This document shows, piece by piece, positions 1-8,384 of a DNA stretch of 23,770 nucleotides (positions are counted from its first letter, which is position 1; every line of letters starts with the position of its first letter). The stretch spans positions 1 through 23,770 of the forward strand of contig CAYPNT010000039.1 of NCBI GenBank assembly GCA_964412235.1, read 5' to 3'. The position numbers and the translations under genes are program-made. The DNA is from JAYZQT01 sp964412235. Its GTDB lineage: Bacteria > Pseudomonadota > Alphaproteobacteria > MPNO01 > UBA830. The notes beneath the pieces were generated by a model. The model saw only the letters and a list, made by a program, of their open reading frames with translations. It did no database searches and was not told the origin of the DNA.

Positions 1-1928
1 ACCCCCTCATTGAGCCGCAGGGTAATTTTGGCAATGTTGATGGCGATAACGCTGCTGCGATGCGTTATACAGAGGCTCGTTTAACCGAATACGCTATGGC
101 GATGTTAGATGGTATCGGCGAAGATACTATTGATCTGCGGGAGAACTATGACGGGTCTGAGGAAGAACCTATTCTACTCCCCGCTAGCGTGCCAAACCTC
201 CTCTGTAACGGTGCAACGGGTATCGCCGTTGGTATGGCGACAAATATCCCACCACACAATCTAGAGGAGGTGTGCGGGGCGCTGCTACATCTTATAAAAT
301 TTCCGAATACAACAAATAAAAAGCTTGTTTCGCTAATACCTGGTCCTGATTTTCCCACAGGTGGTGTGATATTTGAAGATAACGAAGTCATCGCAGAGGC
401 ATATGCCACTGGTCGAGGGTCCTTTCGGGTGCGTGCTCGTTGGGAAGTCGAAAAGCTAGGTCACGGTCAATACCAAATAGTTGTGACTGAGATGCCCTAC
501 CAAATACAAAAGGGACGACTCGTCGAAAAGATTGCCGAGCTTTTGAACGATAAAAAATTACCTCTCCTTGGAGATATTCGTGACGAAAGTGCTGATGATG
601 TGCGGCTGGTTCTAGAACCACGCAATCGGTCAGTTGAACCTAGTGTAGTCATGGAGCAATTGTTCAGAGCCACCGAGCTCGAAAATCGGGTAGTGCTTAA
701 CATGAATGTGCTCGACAGAGATTTAATCCCCCGCGTCATGAACCTCCGCGATGTGTTGAGGTGTTTCTTGGAACACCGGGAAATTGTCTTGGTCCGAAGG
801 AGCAAGTATCGCCTTAAAAAATTAGAACAGCGCGTTGAGGTTCTAGAAGGTTTTCGGATTGCATACTTAAACCTCGACGAGGTTATCATGATCATACGTG
901 AGGATGACGAGCCTAAACATACTTTGATGAAAAAATGGCGCCTCAATGACGTTCAAGCCGAAGCAATCCTTAATATGCGGCTTCGTGCATTAAGAAAGTT
1001 AGAAGAACTTTCGATAAATGATGAACATAAAACACTAATGGAAGAAAGAGCGGGTCTAAGATCCTTACTTAAAAATAAAAATGAGCGGCAAAAGTTAATT
1101 GCTGATCAAATAAAAATCATTCGGAAGCGTTTTGGAAAAAAGACGGCGTTGGGCCAGCGCCGTACTGAAATCAACGCGGCGCCCCGGGAAATAGCTTTGC
1201 CGGTCGATTTATTCATAGAGCGTGAACCTGTGACCATTATATGTTCGCAGAAAGGTTGGATCCGACTGGCGAAGGGGCATCTAAAAGATCCATCCGGGCT
1301 AAAGTATAAAGAGGGTGATAAAGGTCGTTTTGTTTTGCATGCATATACGACCGATAAAATGCTTATATTTGCGAGTAATGGTCGCTTTTATACGTTAGGG
1401 GTGGACAAATTACCTAGTGCTCGGGGCCATGGGGATCCGATTAGATTAATGGTGGACCTACCGGTCGATCAGGATATTGTTGCCTCGTTTTTACACCGCC
1501 CAGGCAAAAAGGTCATAGTTGCAGCGCGTAGTGGGCGTGGCTTTATTGTGAAGGAAGAGGATGTCATCGCGCAGACAAAAAATGGAAAGAAAATTCTTAA
1601 CCTTAGCATGGGAGATAAGGCTCAAGCGTGTGCCACCGTCTGTGGAGACAGTGTCGCGGTCTTAGGCGAAAATCGTAAACTATTAATATTTTCTCAGTCA
1701 GAGATACCTCAAATGGCGCGAGGAAGAGGCGTGAAACTCCAAAGTTACAAGGATGGGGGGCTGTCGGACGTTACGACACTGGATAATAAAATAGGTTTGT
1801 CCTGGAAAACTGGCGCTGGTGTCAGAACCGAGACCGACATCGGTGGTTATATTGGAAAACGAGCGCAATCGGGTCGTATGGCAATGAGGGGGTTTCCCCG
1901 CCGCAACAAGTTCGGAAACTACGAGTAG
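1..1928 (+). CDS. parC: DNA topoisomerase IV subunit A (ParC), 3' part
   Basis: ParC is the DNA-breaking subunit of topoisomerase IV, which with ParE decatenates daughter chromosomes. The frame is open from the first bases of the window, so the true start lies upstream; about 641 residues are visible. The sequence opens with PLIEPQGNFGNVDGD followed by AAMRYTEARL. The Tyr codon at 66-68 is the active-site tyrosine that forms the covalent DNA link. The breakage-reunion core and a coiled-coil stretch with basic helices (about 750-1150) follow, and then the C-terminal beta-pinwheel repeats. The motif IPQMARGRGVKLQ near the end favours ParC over GyrA, and no GyrA-box is evident. The stop at 1926-1928 lies 4 bases from the stop of the convergent dctM. 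Only the amino-terminal part is missing. Confidence 0.95.
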   Translation, partial: PLIEPQGNFGNVDGDNAAAMRYTEARLTEYAMAMLDGIGEDTIDLRENYDGSEEEPILLPASVPNLLCNGATGIAVGMATNIPPHNLEEVCGALLHLIKFPNTTNKKLVSLIPGPDFPTGGVIFEDNEVIAEAYATGRGSFRVRARWEVEKLGHGQYQIVVTEMPYQIQKGRLVEKIAELLNDKKLPLLGDIRDESADDVRLVLEPRNRSVEPSVVMEQLFRATELENRVVLNMNVLDRDLIPRVMNLRDVLRCFLEHREIVLVRRSKYRLKKLEQRVEVLEGFRIAYLNLDEVIMIIREDDEPKHTLMKKWRLNDVQAEAILNMRLRALRKLEELSINDEHKTLMEERAGLRSLLKNKNERQKLIADQIKIIRKRFGKKTALGQRRTEINAAPREIALPVDLFIEREPVTIICSQKGWIRLAKGHLKDPSGLKYKEGDKGRFVLHAYTTDKMLIFASNGRFYTLGVDKLPSARGHGDPIRLMVDLPVDQDIVASFLHRPGKKVIVAARSGRGFIVKEEDVIAQTKNGKKILNLSMGDKAQACATVCGDSVAVLGENRKLLIFSQSEIPQMARGRGVKLQSYKDGGLSDVTTLDNKIGLSWKTGAGVRTETDIGGYIGKRAQSGRMAMRGFPRRNKFGNYE

Positions 1929-1932
1929 CAGA

Positions 1933-4596
1933 CTAAAAGTTTAACGAAATATCTCGATGAATAGAGAGACAAGACGCAAGTTTTGACGCGTGTTCGCTGA
2001 GCACGCGTGGTTGTGACCGTAGTCCGATATTGTAGCGGATTGTCCTCTCATATGCGGATAGACGCGGCAATATTGTCGTTGTGGCTGGTGTGCGCCAGGC
2101 AACTTCTTGTTCGTATAGTTCTAGACCCAGTGTTAGTTGTTTCTGAGCGCGAAGAGGTTGGGGTTTTTTACGGCTTAAATAACGACGTGCTCTAGAAAAT
2201 CGGGACTTCACGTGGCTGACGCCAGCAATCCTCGCAAGTGCCTTTTCTATCTTACGAATATTCCTAACTACGTCTGTGGGAGACCTTGACTTAAAAGTAT
2301 TTTGTAGTTTTTTGAGTTCTACATCCAGAGCAACAAGAGCTCCTGTTTGACGTAACATCAGTACAATTTTGGCAACGGGTTCGTATGCGTCATCAACGGT
2401 CCTACGATATATGTTGCGTGCACGTTTTTCTGCATTGGCGAGGTCGAGGTATTGTTTTCGTCGAGCATTCCAATCTTTCGGCAATATTCCTCTATGAGAT
2501 GCTATTTCGTTCTTTAGCTTACTTATATTTGTTTTTATGTCAGCAGTCGGTTGCCCGTCGCTCAGCCCGTCACGTGAAACTTTTCGCAATTCATTTTCAT
2601 AAAACTTTATTTTGGTTTTGAGGTCACGGATTTCCCTCTCGGTCTTTCGTGCTGCTTTGTGAATGGGCGTATAAGTTGGTTTGTAAGCTTCTAGTTTTTG
2701 ATACGCATCTCGTACATTAGCAACGCGATCAAAAGTGGCTAAGCCATTCTTGAATGCCTCGATCAGGTTTTTTTGGTGCTTCATGGGTAGAGCTGAGAGG
2801 TCGATACCGCGCGTAGTTGTTATGGCCGTTCGCAAAGCGTCACCGTTAGCATCAAATTCCTCGAACAGCATATCCTCGATACAGAGAGACAATTTGGGGT
2901 TTTTAGGTGGAGGGGCGGTCTCCGAGGTTAAATAAACCCGATTTGGAAGGTAGTTTACGAGGCTAGGCCAAAGTCCAACGATGGCAAGACCCAAAAGTTG
3001 AAGAACGATAAATGGTATTACACCGGCATACATTTGTATGGTTTTTACCGCCGCTGGTGCTATCCCTCGAAGATAGAAAAGGGCAAAACCAAAAGGCGGG
3101 GTAAGGAATGATGTCTGCATATTGACCCCAATCATAACTCCCAACCACACAGCGGTAATATTCGCAGTAGTGTCAGCGAGTAATATTGGAGCGATGATGG
3201 GCACGACAACTACCGCGATTTCGATAAAATCTAAAAAGAATCCCAGGATGAAAATAACGGCCATGACCACTACGAACTTCGCGATAAATCCGCCGGGTAA
3301 TCCCGTCAGGAAATCCCGAACTAAATCTTCTCCCCCGAATGCTCTGAATGCAGCTGTGAGCATTGCGGCACCAAGCAGAATAATAAAAACAAGTGATGTA
3401 GTTTTAGCGGTTTCGATCATTACACCATGCAAGGTGTCGTTGGTGTTATAGATCCAACAAAAACTCCAAAATACGGAAACTAAAAGTCCGCATACGGCAA
3501 ACAATGCAAATCCAACCCCTAACCAATCATCAACCGTTCTCGTGTTTTTTATATTGATGTCGTACATGCTCAACAGAATGGCCAGTATGGCGATCGACAA
3601 AATAGCTATTAGGGCAGGCCAATACGCGCCGCGCTGCCCAGTTCGGAGCCGATAACCGGCCATGATGGCTGCGCCGATTGCGCCAATCGCCCCGGCTTGG
3701 TTAACCGTAGCCACACCCATTATTATCGAGCCAAGGACAACAAATATAAGTGTGAGCGGGGGAACCAGGGCTAGGAAAACTTTTATAACAAAGCGTTGAT
3801 CATATCTTCCTTTAAATTGCACAGGAGGTGCTGCTTTTGGCCGGATCAAGGCGACGATCAGAATGTAAGCCATATAAAGTGCTACAAGTACCAAACCAGG
3901 GAGGAGTGCCCCCAGAAACATGTCGCCCGCGCTCGTTGAGGTTAAGCCAAACTCCGAAGGCATTGAAAATTGCCCTGTAGCTTGCTTGTATTCCGATTGA
4001 CGTATAGTGCTGGCCTGATCAGTGGCGCTTGATAGTTGGTCTGCTAGAATTATCAAGACAATCGAGGGTGGGATGATCTGCCCAAGGGTTCCTGATGCAC
4101 TGATTGTACCGGTTGCCAGTGCCTTAGAATAATTGGCTCGGAGCATAACCGGCAGAGAAATAAGACCCATAGCAACAACGGTAGCGCCCACGATTCCGGT
4201 AGTTGCTGCCAAGAGTGCTCCCACAAACACCACTGCAATTCCCAACCCACCTGGTATGGGGCCAAATAATTGGGCCATAGTTACCAGAAGGTCTTCTGCC
4301 ACCTTAGACCTCTCGAGCATTATTCCCATAAACACAAAAAGAGGGATCGCTATAAGCGTATCGCGTTCAACTTCCCAGTATACACCCCGAAAATTAGTAA
4401 CACCCGCATCCAACCATTCGCTTGGACCACCTTGAAGAAAATACGCATCCATGTCTCCCGAAAACAAATACCCGCTTAACGCAGCTAGGCCGATAGATAG
4501 TATTGCTGAGCCAGGTAATGCGAAAGCGACTGGGTACCCTGATCCTAACGCCAGGGCCATTGTAATTATTAGAATTAGGAGAAAAACAATTTCCAT
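1933..4596 (-). CDS. dctM: TRAP transporter large permease (DctM) with C-terminal helical extension
   Basis: This is the large membrane subunit of a tripartite ATP-independent periplasmic (TRAP) transporter, which performs ion-driven uptake of an organic acid delivered by the binding protein. Residues 1 to about 555 hold 13 or more hydrophobic segments. They include the DctM-type stretches GATVVAMGLISLPVMLRANY and SGTLGQIIPPSIVLIILADQ, and near the end TSFLTPPFGFALFYLRG. Two extra hydrophobic helices sit in the middle (about 3450-3650). Residues from about 555 to 887 are not membrane sequence: they are a charged, helical, coiled-coil-like domain of roughly 330 residues ending in HRDISLNF. The usual DctM is about 430 residues. 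I start at the ATG at 4596 (MEIVFLLIL), 10 bases after the dctQ stop; an ATG at 4671 would overlap dctQ and add a non-hydrophobic leader. The permease role is certain and the substrate unknown; the FcbT/TakP-like type is likely from dctP. Confidence 0.9.
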   Translation of the reverse strand: MEIVFLLILIITMALALGSGYPVAFALPGSAILSIGLAALSGYLFSGDMDAYFLQGGPSEWLDAGVTNFRGVYWEVERDTLIAIPLFVFMGIMLERSKVAEDLLVTMAQLFGPIPGGLGIAVVFVGALLAATTGIVGATVVAMGLISLPVMLRANYSKALATGTISASGTLGQIIPPSIVLIILADQLSSATDQASTIRQSEYKQATGQFSMPSEFGLTSTSAGDMFLGALLPGLVLVALYMAYILIVALIRPKAAPPVQFKGRYDQRFVIKVFLALVPPLTLIFVVLGSIIMGVATVNQAGAIGAIGAAIMAGYRLRTGQRGAYWPALIAILSIAILAILLSMYDINIKNTRTVDDWLGVGFALFAVCGLLVSVFWSFCWIYNTNDTLHGVMIETAKTTSLVFIILLGAAMLTAAFRAFGGEDLVRDFLTGLPGGFIAKFVVVMAVIFILGFFLDFIEIAVVVVPIIAPILLADTTANITAVWLGVMIGVNMQTSFLTPPFGFALFYLRGIAPAAVKTIQMYAGVIPFIVLQLLGLAIVGLWPSLVNYLPNRVYLTSETAPPPKNPKLSLCIEDMLFEEFDANGDALRTAITTTRGIDLSALPMKHQKNLIEAFKNGLATFDRVANVRDAYQKLEAYKPTYTPIHKAARKTEREIRDLKTKIKFYENELRKVSRDGLSDGQPTADIKTNISKLKNEIASHRGILPKDWNARRKQYLDLANAEKRARNIYRRTVDDAYEPVAKIVLMLRQTGALVALDVELKKLQNTFKSRSPTDVVRNIRKIEKALARIAGVSHVKSRFSRARRYLSRKKPQPLRAQKQLTLGLELYEQEVAWRTPATTTILPRLSAYERTIRYNIGLRSQPRVLSEHASKLASCLSIHRDISLNF
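1986..2008. other. Stem-loop at the parC/dctM convergent junction
   Basis: ACGCGTGTT at 1986-1994 pairs with AGCACGCGT at 2000-2008 around a 5-base loop, giving nine pairs including one G-T. It lies 57 bases past the parC stop and inside the 3' coding end of dctM on the other strand. Neither side has a run of T, so it is not a classic intrinsic terminator. It could still slow or end parC transcription, or protect mRNA 3' ends. Stems of this size also occur by chance. Confidence 0.25.
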
Positions 4597-4606
4597 CTTT
4601 TTAAGG

Positions 4607-5632
4607 CTATTGATGACCGTGCTGCAGGGTAACGGGTTTAGCGTCTGCGTCCCCAACCAAGACCGCCACATTTCGTAACGTGTAACCCAGGAATTGCATT
4701 AGCATCGCTAGCGCATACACTAAAAGAAAGGCAGCCATGAGGTATTTAACGTAGAGGCCGTACCCGCTTTGTGTGATTTCGAAACTGAGCAGAGGCGCAT
4801 TGATTAGGTTCGATTTATCCCACATTCCTGATGTCATTATTATCCAACAAAGAGGCACACCGAGGAGAAGCGACCCCACCGTGTTGGACCATGCTTTTTG
4901 CTTCTTGTTCATACCTGCGTAAAGAATATCTACACGCACGTGCCCTTCATGCAGCAGCGTATATGCACTCGCAAAAAGAAAGAGTGCGGCATACCAAAAC
5001 CTCACAAGGTCTCCCATAAAAGCTTGTTCGTAAGAGAAAACAAAACGCGAAATTACAATTTGAAATTCAGCTAAAACAATTAAAAGAGCGAGCCAAGAAA
5101 AACCCAGTGATCTGCTTCGAGAGGCAATCACCAAAGAAAGGCCGATAAGTGGAAAGTGAATGTAGTTTCCCCGATAGGACGGACGGCCTAATTGCGTGGC
5201 TAGGTATTCACCCACAACGTCTATCAATAGGTCTTCAACCCGCAAAAACGAAATTATCATGTCTACTAAGCCCACTAAAAGGACGGCCCAAAACGCGGCA
5301 CGCGCGATAAACGCGGCCACATTTGCCAACAATTCAGCGTCGCTTGTCAGTGTTCTTAGCGGTAGGAGGGTGGAAAATAGGGTTACGCCAACCACGCCGC
5401 CTAAATACATACCACACTGTATAAAACCAAGAACAACACCCCAGCTTGTTAGGGGGCTTTTTAATTGTTCCGCGCCAAACCACGAAAAATGTGCAAATAA
5501 ATTTATTACGCCGGGCCATCCCTCCCAAAAAATCAGGTAATTATTCACCGTGAAGATCAACGCGGTCAGGGCGGTTGTTAGCGTTACAATTCTCAGCGTC
5601 TGAGAAATAATGACAGAGTTTTCTGATGACAT
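4607..5632 (-). CDS. dctQ: TRAP transporter small permease (DctQ), enlarged form
   Basis: This is the small membrane subunit of the TRAP transporter, partner of DctM. It has 341 residues from the ATG at 5632, about twice the usual DctQ length of 160-200. The DctQ domain is in the second half and carries the typical stretch EGHVRVDILYAGMNKKQKAW near residue 220, followed by two further membrane helices. The first half adds about four hydrophobic helices, for about eight in all. A TTG start at 5707 in the same frame is possible, but it would add 25 polar residues and begins inside the intergenic hairpin, so I prefer the ATG. The stop is 10 bases from the dctM start, which points to co-translation. 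The protein is rich in Trp, Leu and Phe, as expected for a membrane protein. Confidence 0.85.
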   Translation of the reverse strand: MSSENSVIISQTLRIVTLTTALTALIFTVNNYLIFWEGWPGVINLFAHFSWFGAEQLKSPLTSWGVVLGFIQCGMYLGGVVGVTLFSTLLPLRTLTSDAELLANVAAFIARAAFWAVLLVGLVDMIISFLRVEDLLIDVVGEYLATQLGRPSYRGNYIHFPLIGLSLVIASRSRSLGFSWLALLIVLAEFQIVISRFVFSYEQAFMGDLVRFWYAALFLFASAYTLLHEGHVRVDILYAGMNKKQKAWSNTVGSLLLGVPLCWIIMTSGMWDKSNLINAPLLSFEITQSGYGLYVKYLMAAFLLVYALAMLMQFLGYTLRNVAVLVGDADAKPVTLQHGHQ

Positions 5633-5702
5633 CGCTGAAAATACACTCTTTTCTTCAGGAAGATTTCGACAAACTATCAATTTCTTCCTTTGAAGTATTG
5701 TA

Positions 5703-5736
5703 GACAAAGGCGGTGCTTGACAGCTCCGCCTTTGTC
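5703..5736 (-). promoter_or_regulatory. Intercistronic stem-loop between dctP and dctQ
   Basis: GACAAAGGCGG at 5703-5713 is a perfect inverted match to CCGCCTTTGTC at 5726-5736, giving an 11-bp GC-rich stem with a 12-base loop. It begins 12 bases after the dctP stop and ends before the dctQ start, in the only sizeable gap (116 bases) inside the transporter operon. No T-run follows on the minus strand, so it is not an ordinary terminator. In TRAP operons the binding protein is needed in excess over the permease. A hairpin here fits mRNA stabilisation or partial termination after dctP. That role is inferred; the stem itself is directly visible. Confidence 0.6.
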
Positions 5737-5748
5737 ACCGTTATATTT

Positions 5749-6885
5749 TCAAATTTGGTTCCCCAGAACTCTATTACGTTGTTGGACGTACGCCTGATCT
5801 GATATTTTTGACCAAGCTCCTAAGTCTTTTCTTGCGCGCACAAAACTTCCATGTATTTTTTTGGCGAGCGCACTATGGGACTGTACGGTTTCAAACACTT
5901 CGGCCGCTGCCTCACCAAAACTGTCGTAAATGTCGTCATTAAACCTCCGCAGTTTGACCCCATTTTCGGTAACAAGTTTCTTTAGTGCGGCACCATTTTT
6001 AGCGTTGTATTCAGCCATCATGACGTCATTTTCCATTGAGGCTGCGGCCTCAATTATGGTTTGATCAGACTTGGTTAATTTGCCCCACCAAGATGCATTC
6101 ATCCCAGTGGAAAGCATTGACCCCGGCTCATGCATTCCAGGATAATAATAGTATTTGGCTGCTTCATAGAACTTCATAAAACTATCGTTCCATGGACCGA
6201 CCCATTCGGTTGCATCAATAGCGCCGGATACCAAATTTTCATAAATTTGCCCGCCCGGCAAAGACACAGGGGACGCACCTAGCTTGGCCATCACGTCGCC
6301 CCCCAGGCCTGGGATACGCATTTTTAGGCCTTTTAGATCATCTGAAGAATTGATCTCCTTGCGAAACCAACCGCCCATTTGTACGCCTGTATTACCGCAC
6401 ATCACACATTTTAAACCAAACTTACCGGCGAGTTCATCCCATAGTTGCTGACCCCCACCAAACCGGATCCACGCATTCATTTCCGTATACGTTAACCCGA
6501 ATGGTACTGCGGTGAAATATGCCCAACCAGGGTGTTTGCCTTTCCAGTAATAGTCCGCAGCGTGGTATGCTTGCGCTTTACCAGAGGCAACATGGTCAAA
6601 TGAATCGAAGGCTCCAACTCGCTCCTTAGCAGCAAAGTATTGAACTTTTATGCGTCCCTCGGACATCTGTTCTATGCGTTTTGCGAAGCGCTGGGCACCC
6701 GTTCCTAGCCCCGGGAAATCTCGGGGCCACGTTGCAACCATGATCATTTCCACGCGTTTTTGAGCAACCGCTGGTGCGGGAAAGCTCGAGGCAGCGGCTA
6801 CCGTAGCGCCGGCACTGGCGAGTGCCGCACCTTTAATAAAGGAACGACGGTTAGAGGACTGTGTCGTCTTGGACTTTTTTACCAT
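5749..6885 (-). CDS. dctP: TRAP transporter substrate-binding protein (DctP family, TakP/FcbT1-like)
   Basis: This periplasmic receptor captures the substrate and hands it to DctQM. It has 378 residues from the ATG at 6885, with GGGAGA as ribosome-binding site at a good distance upstream. A TTG at 6906 is the alternative start. The N-terminus is a Tat signal: NRRSFIKGAA with Arg 13-14, then an Ala-rich hydrophobic stretch and a likely cleavage after APAVA at about residue 41. This implies export in folded form. The mature part has the DctP pattern with LKMRIPGLGG (Arg that usually contacts the substrate carboxylate), GAIDATEWVGPWND and YYYYPGMHEPG. These resemble the alpha-keto-acid and chloroaromatic TRAP receptors (TakP, FcbT1), so a monocarboxylic, keto or aromatic acid is plausible. 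It is the first gene of the dctPQM operon and has its own likely promoter. Confidence 0.9.
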   Translation of the reverse strand: MVKKSKTTQSSNRRSFIKGAALASAGATVAAASSFPAPAVAQKRVEMIMVATWPRDFPGLGTGAQRFAKRIEQMSEGRIKVQYFAAKERVGAFDSFDHVASGKAQAYHAADYYWKGKHPGWAYFTAVPFGLTYTEMNAWIRFGGGQQLWDELAGKFGLKCVMCGNTGVQMGGWFRKEINSSDDLKGLKMRIPGLGGDVMAKLGASPVSLPGGQIYENLVSGAIDATEWVGPWNDSFMKFYEAAKYYYYPGMHEPGSMLSTGMNASWWGKLTKSDQTIIEAAASMENDVMMAEYNAKNGAALKKLVTENGVKLRRFNDDIYDSFGEAAAEVFETVQSHSALAKKIHGSFVRARKDLGAWSKISDQAYVQQRNRVLGNQI

Positions 6886-6914
6886 GTTTCCGTATCTCCC
6901 TATCAATTTGCTTG

Positions 6915-6945
6915 ATTATACCGCGTAAATTGTACGGTTCGTCAG
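6915..6945 (-). promoter_or_regulatory. Putative promoter of the dctPQM operon
   Basis: On the minus strand a perfect TATAAT (plus-strand 6915-6920) lies about 30 bases before the dctP ATG. CTGACG (6940-6945) is a weak -35 candidate with a 19-base spacer. The position between bpt and dctP would allow the transporter to be expressed separately from bpt. The -10 match is good; the -35 and spacing are not ideal. Confidence 0.4.
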
Positions 6946-7007
6946 AATATCATAGGTTTGTAACATTACTGGCGCAATGAAAGATGCGTATGCGCACGAA
7001 TTCGTCC

Positions 7008-7730
7008 TTATACGTCTAAAGCCCTCCATTTGCTTTTTATAAGGATTTCTACTGGCTGAAACCGAGTCTTGTAGGCCATCTTATCCGACCCATCTATCCA
7101 ATAGCCAAGATAGACGTAATTCAGTTTTAACGATTGCGCTCGTTTTACCATCCACAAGATCATATATGTCCCGAGACTACGACGCGTTTTCCGACAATCG
7201 AAGAAGCTGTATACAGCTGACAAAGAGTCACCAATACGGTCCATTAACATGACAGAAAGCAGCGATCCATTAGAGTCCCTAAACTCTACTGTATAGGTTT
7301 CGACAGGAGTATCTTCAACCATAGCCCGGTAGTCCGAGAACTTCATAGTAGACATGTCACCGTCGGGATGACGTGTATGCTGGTATGTGGAGAATAGCTT
7401 GTATTGCTCTGCTGATGCTGCAGCCTCTACGGGGACAACGCATAGGTCACTGTTTAGTCTATTTATTCGTTGAAAAGATTTTGTGGTTTGAAAGCTCGTC
7501 ACATTTATCCTTATGGGTACACAGGCACTACAACTGGGGCAAGCCGGCCTATAAGCAAGACTGTGGCTACGCCGAAACCCGGAACGGGTAAGACGTTCGT
7601 GCAACTCTGATGCGTTGGCTCCTGAGAGGTCCGTTACTACCTTTCTCTCTGTTTTGCCTTGGATGTATGGACAAGCTAATGACCTGGTGCCGAAAAAAAA
7701 CCTATCTGGACGAAGTAGCTGTTGGTTCAT
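7008..7730 (-). CDS. bpt: Aspartate/glutamate leucyltransferase (Bpt, arginyl-tRNA-protein transferase family)
   Basis: This enzyme transfers leucine from Leu-tRNA to proteins with acidic N-termini (Asp or Glu), marking them for ClpS/ClpAP degradation in the N-degron pathway. The 240-residue product has the family N-terminal block with CPYIQG (Cys20) and TERKVVTDL. It continues with the Cys-rich YRPACPSCSACVPIRI block and the C-terminal acyltransferase-like domain, including YLGYWIDGSDKMAYKTRFQP. The ATG at 7730 places the CPY motif about 20 residues in, as in relatives. A TTG at 7802 would add 24 residues unlike the family and is less likely. It is upstream of dctP on the same strand with a 122-base gap, and diverges from the thioesterase gene at 7953. 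Length and motifs are normal. Confidence 0.9.
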   Translation of the reverse strand: MNQQLLRPDRFFFGTRSLACPYIQGKTERKVVTDLSGANASELHERLTRSGFRRSHSLAYRPACPSCSACVPIRINVTSFQTTKSFQRINRLNSDLCVVPVEAAASAEQYKLFSTYQHTRHPDGDMSTMKFSDYRAMVEDTPVETYTVEFRDSNGSLLSVMLMDRIGDSLSAVYSFFDCRKTRRSLGTYMILWMVKRAQSLKLNYVYLGYWIDGSDKMAYKTRFQPVEILIKSKWRALDV

Positions 7731-7952
7731 AGTAAGTTTAAGATCCAGGTATTTGACTTGTCGAATATAGGCCTTTGTTTGGGGCACGAAAAGTTTTGGC
7801 AATAATTTATTTAAAGGTAATTACACATTTTTTTCGAAGTCTCCAGGGAGTGCTGGCGGCAAAAAGCATTTAGACTTAAAGTGGAGCGATCATGCGTTTT
7901 AAATCCGGTATGTACAACATTACGTCGAATAAATAGAAAATAAGTGGTGACA

Positions 7953-8375
7953 ATGGCTAAAAACATCGCAACGCTCGATATGTTACAAGAAAGAATGAGT
8001 GCTAATCCGTTTAATCGTTGGATGGGCATGCAAATTACAGCGCTAACGGAAAATGAAATTACCGTAAAGATAACCTGGCGAAAAGAAATGATCTCGAACC
8101 CGGATGCTAAGTATACCCATGGCGGAATTTTAGGAGCTACGATAGACACAGTGGCGGACTTTATGATAGCGGCCAAGGTGGGAATCCCTGTTCCAACAGT
8201 TGATATGCGGGTGGACTTTCATAGAGCTGCTGGGCCGGGAGATCTAACTTGCGTTGGGAAAATTGTTCGACTAGGGCGCACGAATTCTGTAGCGGAGGCT
8301 GTGGTTTATGATATGGATGAAAGGCTCATTGCAAGTGGGCGTGGTACTTACTTTACCGCTATAGCACATAACTAA
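7953..8375 (+). CDS. PaaI-family hotdog thioesterase
   Basis: The product is a predicted cytoplasmic acyl-CoA thioesterase of the PaaI/YdiI hotdog family, which hydrolyses acyl- or aryl-CoA esters. It has 140 residues from the ATG at 7953; a GTG at 7944 is the alternative start. The family signature is YTHGGILGATIDTVADF, with His56-Gly-Gly and Asp65 as the likely catalytic acid. The central strand VDMRVDFHRAAGPGDLTCVGK is typical of the fold. It is the first gene of a plus-strand set: the next gene begins 9 bases after the stop. The context (decarboxylase-like, MetE-like and flavin reductase genes) suggests release of CoA from a catabolic intermediate. The actual substrate cannot be read from the sequence. 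The upstream 222-base divergent region must hold its promoter, but I see no convincing -35/-10 pair there. Confidence 0.85.
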   Translation: MAKNIATLDMLQERMSANPFNRWMGMQITALTENEITVKITWRKEMISNPDAKYTHGGILGATIDTVADFMIAAKVGIPVPTVDMRVDFHRAAGPGDLTCVGKIVRLGRTNSVAEAVVYDMDERLIASGRGTYFTAIAHN

Positions 8376-8384
8376 GTATAAAGA

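Noticed and set aside
497..946. 149-codon open frame on the minus strand inside parC
   Set aside because: Antisense to a clear parC coding region; the product is Arg/Ser-rich with no recognisable motif, typical of a shadow frame.
3122..3451. 109-codon plus-strand frame opposite dctM
   Set aside because: Antisense to membrane-helix codons, giving an Ile/Thr/Ser-rich product without homology that I recognise.
7811..8176. 121-codon minus-strand frame between bpt and the PaaI-type gene
   Set aside because: Mostly antisense to the thioesterase; its apparent hydrophobic segments mirror the codons of that gene, and no ribosome-binding site is seen.
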